A stretch of 64,000 nt of DNA from Pseudomonas oryzihabitans. GTDB lineage: Bacteria > Pseudomonadota > Gammaproteobacteria > Pseudomonadales > Pseudomonadaceae. Under the pieces are notes generated by a model. That model ran no database searches. It worked only from the letters and a program-made list of their open reading frames with translations, and was not told the origin of the DNA. The stretch is taken from the NCBI RefSeq assembly GCF_007665395.1, contig NZ_VDND01000001.1, positions 186,001-250,000 of the forward strand, written 5' to 3'. The position numbers and the translations under genes are program-made. Positions 61,565 to 64,000 of the stretch are shown here, one piece after another (the first letter of the stretch is position 1; every line of letters begins with the position of its first letter).

Positions 61565-63170
61565 GGGCGTGCTCCGGCCCGGCCAGGGTCACCCCGGCGA
61601 GGCTGCCGTTGACCCCCGAGGCGTTCTCGGCGAAGCCGCCCACCCGCGCGTTGTAGAGGGTGACCTGGCGCTGCAGCACCAGGGTCAGCGAAGGGATCTC
61701 GCGCATCACGATGGCCTGGAAGGCGCGAAACAACTCGCCACGCCGGGCTTCGTCGGGCTCCACTGCCGCCGCTTCCAGCAGGCGGTCCACCTCGGGATTG
61801 GCGTAATGGGTGCCGTTGGAAAACGGCACCCCCTGGCGGTAGTTCTTCGACCAGTACAGCCGTTGCAACCCCACGGTGGGATCGAACAGCACGCTCATGC
61901 CGTTCACCGCGAATTGGTAGGCGCGATCGCTGTAGACGCGCTTGATATAGGAGGGGAAGTCCTGGTTGCGCAACTGCACCTCGATGCCGATGCGCGCCAG
62001 GGCCGACTTGATGTAGACCGCGGTGCGTTGATAGCTGTCGCCGTAGGGCAGGGGGTCCAGGGTCAGCGGGAAGCGCCAGTTGCCCTGGCGCGGCAGCCCG
62101 GCGGCGTCGAGGATGGCATTGGCCTTTTGCACATCCGGCGGATAGGGATTGGCGCCTTCGTAGTGGTAATGGGGAAAGTTGCTGGGAATCGGCGCGGCGC
62201 TGGCCTCGGCGTAGCCGTAGTAGACGATCTTCTTGATCACCTCGCGGTCGATGGCGTGGGCGATGGCCTGGCGCACTTCCAGCCGCCCGAGCAGCGGATC
62301 GTCGAGGTTGAATTCGAGCAGGGTCTCGGTGCCGCTGTACTGGTAGCCCTCGGTGGTGAACTTGAGCGTGCCGCCCTGGGTGAGCCGATCCAGGTCGCTC
62401 AGCGGCACCGGGCTTTCGCCGCCGAGCAGCAGCGAGCCATTGCCGAAGGCCGCCAGGCGCGCCGCCGAGTCGGGCACCACCCGCAGGATCAGACCCGCCA
62501 CCGTCGGTTGCCCGGGTTGCCAGTAGTCTGGATTGCGCTCGTACTCGATGTGGCTGCCACGCACCCAGTTCTTGAAGCGGAAGGGACCGGTGCCGATGGG
62601 GGCGTTGTTGAGCGGATTGCTCAGGGGATCGCCCTCGGCATAGCGGTGCCGCGGCAGGATCGGCGTCTCGCTGCCGGCGAAGGCGCGGATCAGATAGGGC
62701 ACCGGCTTGCTCAGGTGCAGCACCACGCTGTGCTCGTCCGGCGTCTCGACCCGCTCCAGACTGGCGAAGGTGCTGCCCCCGCGCGGGTGGTAGCGCTTGA
62801 CCAGGTCCAGGGAAAAGGCCACATCGGCGGCACTGAAGGGCTGGCCGTCGTGCCATTTGACGCCCTGGCGCAGGGTGAAGGTGTAGGTCAGGCCGTCCGG
62901 CGCGATGTCCCAGTGGGTGGCCAGCACCGGCTGAGGACTGAGGTCGTTGGCATAGGTCAGCAGCCCCTCGAGGACCTTGCTGCTGGCGGTCAGCGAGGTG
63001 CCGGCACTGGTGTGGAAGGCCGACAGGCTCGGCGGTTCGGGGTTGACCAGCAGGGTCAGTACACCGGGCGGTGCCTCTACTGCAGCCTGGGCCCCCGGTG
63101 TCCAGCCGAGGCCACCGAGCAGGGGGAGGGTGGAAAGACCGGCCACGAAATGACGGCGGGTGACGCTCAT
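61557..63170 (-). CDS. Peptide-type ABC substrate-binding protein (SBP_bac_5), Tat-like leader
   Basis: 537 residues. Leader MSVTRRHFVAGLSTLPLLGG carries a twin-arginine-like TRRHF and ends WTPGAQAA. Mature part: VNPEPPSLSAFHTSAGTSLTASSKVLEGLLTYANDLSPQPVLATHWDI, VKWHDGQPFSAADVAFSLDL, GTGPFRFKNW. Binding protein of the importer with the fused ATPase; 30 bp behind the flavin monooxygenase that enters from the right edge. Confidence 0.92.
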   Translation of the reverse strand: MSVTRRHFVAGLSTLPLLGGLGWTPGAQAAVEAPPGVLTLLVNPEPPSLSAFHTSAGTSLTASSKVLEGLLTYANDLSPQPVLATHWDIAPDGLTYTFTLRQGVKWHDGQPFSAADVAFSLDLVKRYHPRGGSTFASLERVETPDEHSVVLHLSKPVPYLIRAFAGSETPILPRHRYAEGDPLSNPLNNAPIGTGPFRFKNWVRGSHIEYERNPDYWQPGQPTVAGLILRVVPDSAARLAAFGNGSLLLGGESPVPLSDLDRLTQGGTLKFTTEGYQYSGTETLLEFNLDDPLLGRLEVRQAIAHAIDREVIKKIVYYGYAEASAAPIPSNFPHYHYEGANPYPPDVQKANAILDAAGLPRQGNWRFPLTLDPLPYGDSYQRTAVYIKSALARIGIEVQLRNQDFPSYIKRVYSDRAYQFAVNGMSVLFDPTVGLQRLYWSKNYRQGVPFSNGTHYANPEVDRLLEAAAVEPDEARRGELFRAFQAIVMREIPSLTLVLQRQVTLYNARVGGFAENASGVNGSLAGVTLAGPEHAHG

Positions 63171-63200
63171 GGGGAATCGTCCTTGTCAGAAGAAGGCGGA

Positions 63201-64000
63201 TCAGCGGCGCAGGCCGGCCTGGTACAGGAGCGGCAAGACGCGCTCGCCGAAGTAGTCGAGTTCGGGGGCGAAGTCGTAGAAGGCCAGCTGCAGGCCATCA
63301 ATGCCGGCTTCCTTGAGCCGGATGATGTCGCGCACCACCGTCTCCGGACTGCCGACCAGCTGGATGTTGCCGCCGACGTACTTCTGCGCGGGGAGATGGC
63401 CGCGCCAGGCATGGGCGTCGCTGGCTTCCCGAGCCGCGCCGGCCAGCGCGCCGGGATCGCCCGCCGCGGTGATGGCGGCGTGGTACTCCCAGGCTTCCGC
63501 GTCGCTGTCGCGGCAGATCACCAGGGGATTGATCAGGGTGCGCACCTGGCGTCCATGGCCACGCGCCGCGGCCTTGATGCGCTGCAGATGGTCGGGCAGC
63601 TTGGCCAGGGCATCTTCGATCTCGGCGCTGCCCGGGCTGGTGGTGAAGACGATGTCGGAGTGACGCGCGGCGAAGTCGATTCCGGCGCTGGAACCGGTGG
63701 CATTGACCAGGACCGGCCGGCCGTAGCGCGGCTTGACGCTGACGTAGGCTTCTTCCAGGCGGTAGTGGTCGCCATGGAAATCCAGGTTGTCCTGCGCCTG
63801 CCAGAGCGTTTCGACGATGCGGATGAATTCATCGGCCTGGCGATAGCGCTGGTCATGCTCGATGGGCGCCTGGCCGAAGCGGCGATGCTCGCGGTGGCGA
63901 TGCCCGGTGACCAGGTTCAGCCCCCAGCGCCCGCCACTGATGTGATCCAGGGTGGCGCCGAACTTGGCCAGGTGCAGCGGATGCCAGGGGCCGTAGAGCA
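63201..64000 (-). CDS. Luciferase-like flavin monooxygenase, SsuD/SfnG-like, 5' part outside the window
   Basis: About 266 C-terminal residues visible; the start lies beyond the right edge. GRWGLNLVTGHRHREHR, EFIRIVETLWQAQDNLDFHGDHYRLEEAYVSVKPRYGRPVLVNATGSSAGIDFAARHSDIVFTTS and NIQLVGSPETVVRDIIRLKEAGIDGLQLAFYDF are characteristic of alkanesulfonate and dimethylsulfone monooxygenases. Uses FMNH2 and oxygen to release sulfite or sulfinate. Its position at the head of the importer genes supports an organosulfur role. Confidence 0.88.
   Translation of the reverse strand, partial: LYGPWHPLHLAKFGATLDHISGGRWGLNLVTGHRHREHRRFGQAPIEHDQRYRQADEFIRIVETLWQAQDNLDFHGDHYRLEEAYVSVKPRYGRPVLVNATGSSAGIDFAARHSDIVFTTSPGSAEIEDALAKLPDHLQRIKAAARGHGRQVRTLINPLVICRDSDAEAWEYHAAITAAGDPGALAGAAREASDAHAWRGHLPAQKYVGGNIQLVGSPETVVRDIIRLKEAGIDGLQLAFYDFAPELDYFGERVLPLLYQAGLRR

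Overview
The window is very GC-rich, densely coded DNA from a metabolically versatile gammaproteobacterium, most likely a Pseudomonas. Supporting signs are the urtABCDE-urease block, amiC/amiR/amidase genes, an acdR/acdS pair, -24/-12 (sigma-54) promoter candidates and clustered organosulfur genes. The species cannot be fixed from sequence reading alone. No rRNA, tRNA, CRISPR array, prophage or transposase was seen.

Layout. (1) 1-7.98 kb, minus: a guanidine-I (ykkC) riboswitch leader, a three-gene ABC importer, two DUF1989 proteins and a urea-carboxylase-family enzyme cut by the left edge. The riboswitch makes guanidine the likely substrate. (2) 8.1-17.2 kb: a LysR regulator facing a five-gene peptide-type ABC importer and two M20 peptidases. 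(3) 17.2-22.0 kb: a visibly less GC-rich insert with a GntR regulator, MFS carrier, amidohydrolase and GntP permease. (4) 22.0-24.1 kb: divergent Lrp-type regulator and ACC deaminase plus an unknown small protein. (5) 24.1-25.8 kb: a hipBA toxin-antitoxin pair with three operator-like repeats exactly 50 bp apart. (6) 25.8-31.2 kb: a LysR regulator and a five-gene operon combining PxpA/PxpB/PxpC with a free biotin carrier and biotin carboxylase. (7) 31.2-41.3 kb, minus: urea importer urtABCDE followed by ureE-ureF-ureAB-ureC-ureG-ureD. (8) 41.8-46.0 kb: an AmiC-like sensor, an AmiR-like ANTAR antiterminator, an amidase and a HupE/UreJ protein. (9) 46.1-64.0 kb: transport and oxidation genes of the organosulfur-scavenging type, with two nitrate/sulfonate-type ABC importers, AhpD-like and acyl-CoA-dehydrogenase-like proteins, an aldo/keto reductase, two flavin monooxygenases of the luciferase-like class, and a peptide-type ABC importer with a fused double ATPase.

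How it works together. The first 46 kb is mostly for harvesting nitrogen from small compounds: guanidine, peptides, ACC, lactam-like compounds, urea and amides. The urt promoter region looks nitrogen-controlled: a near-perfect sigma-54 promoter, NtrC-like sites about 115-145 bp upstream of the expected start, and an intrinsic terminator directly before the urtA ribosome binding site. An ANTAR antiterminator gene lies divergently next door, so a second, ligand-dependent control by antitermination is a reasonable proposal. The last 18 kb appears to do the same job for sulfur.
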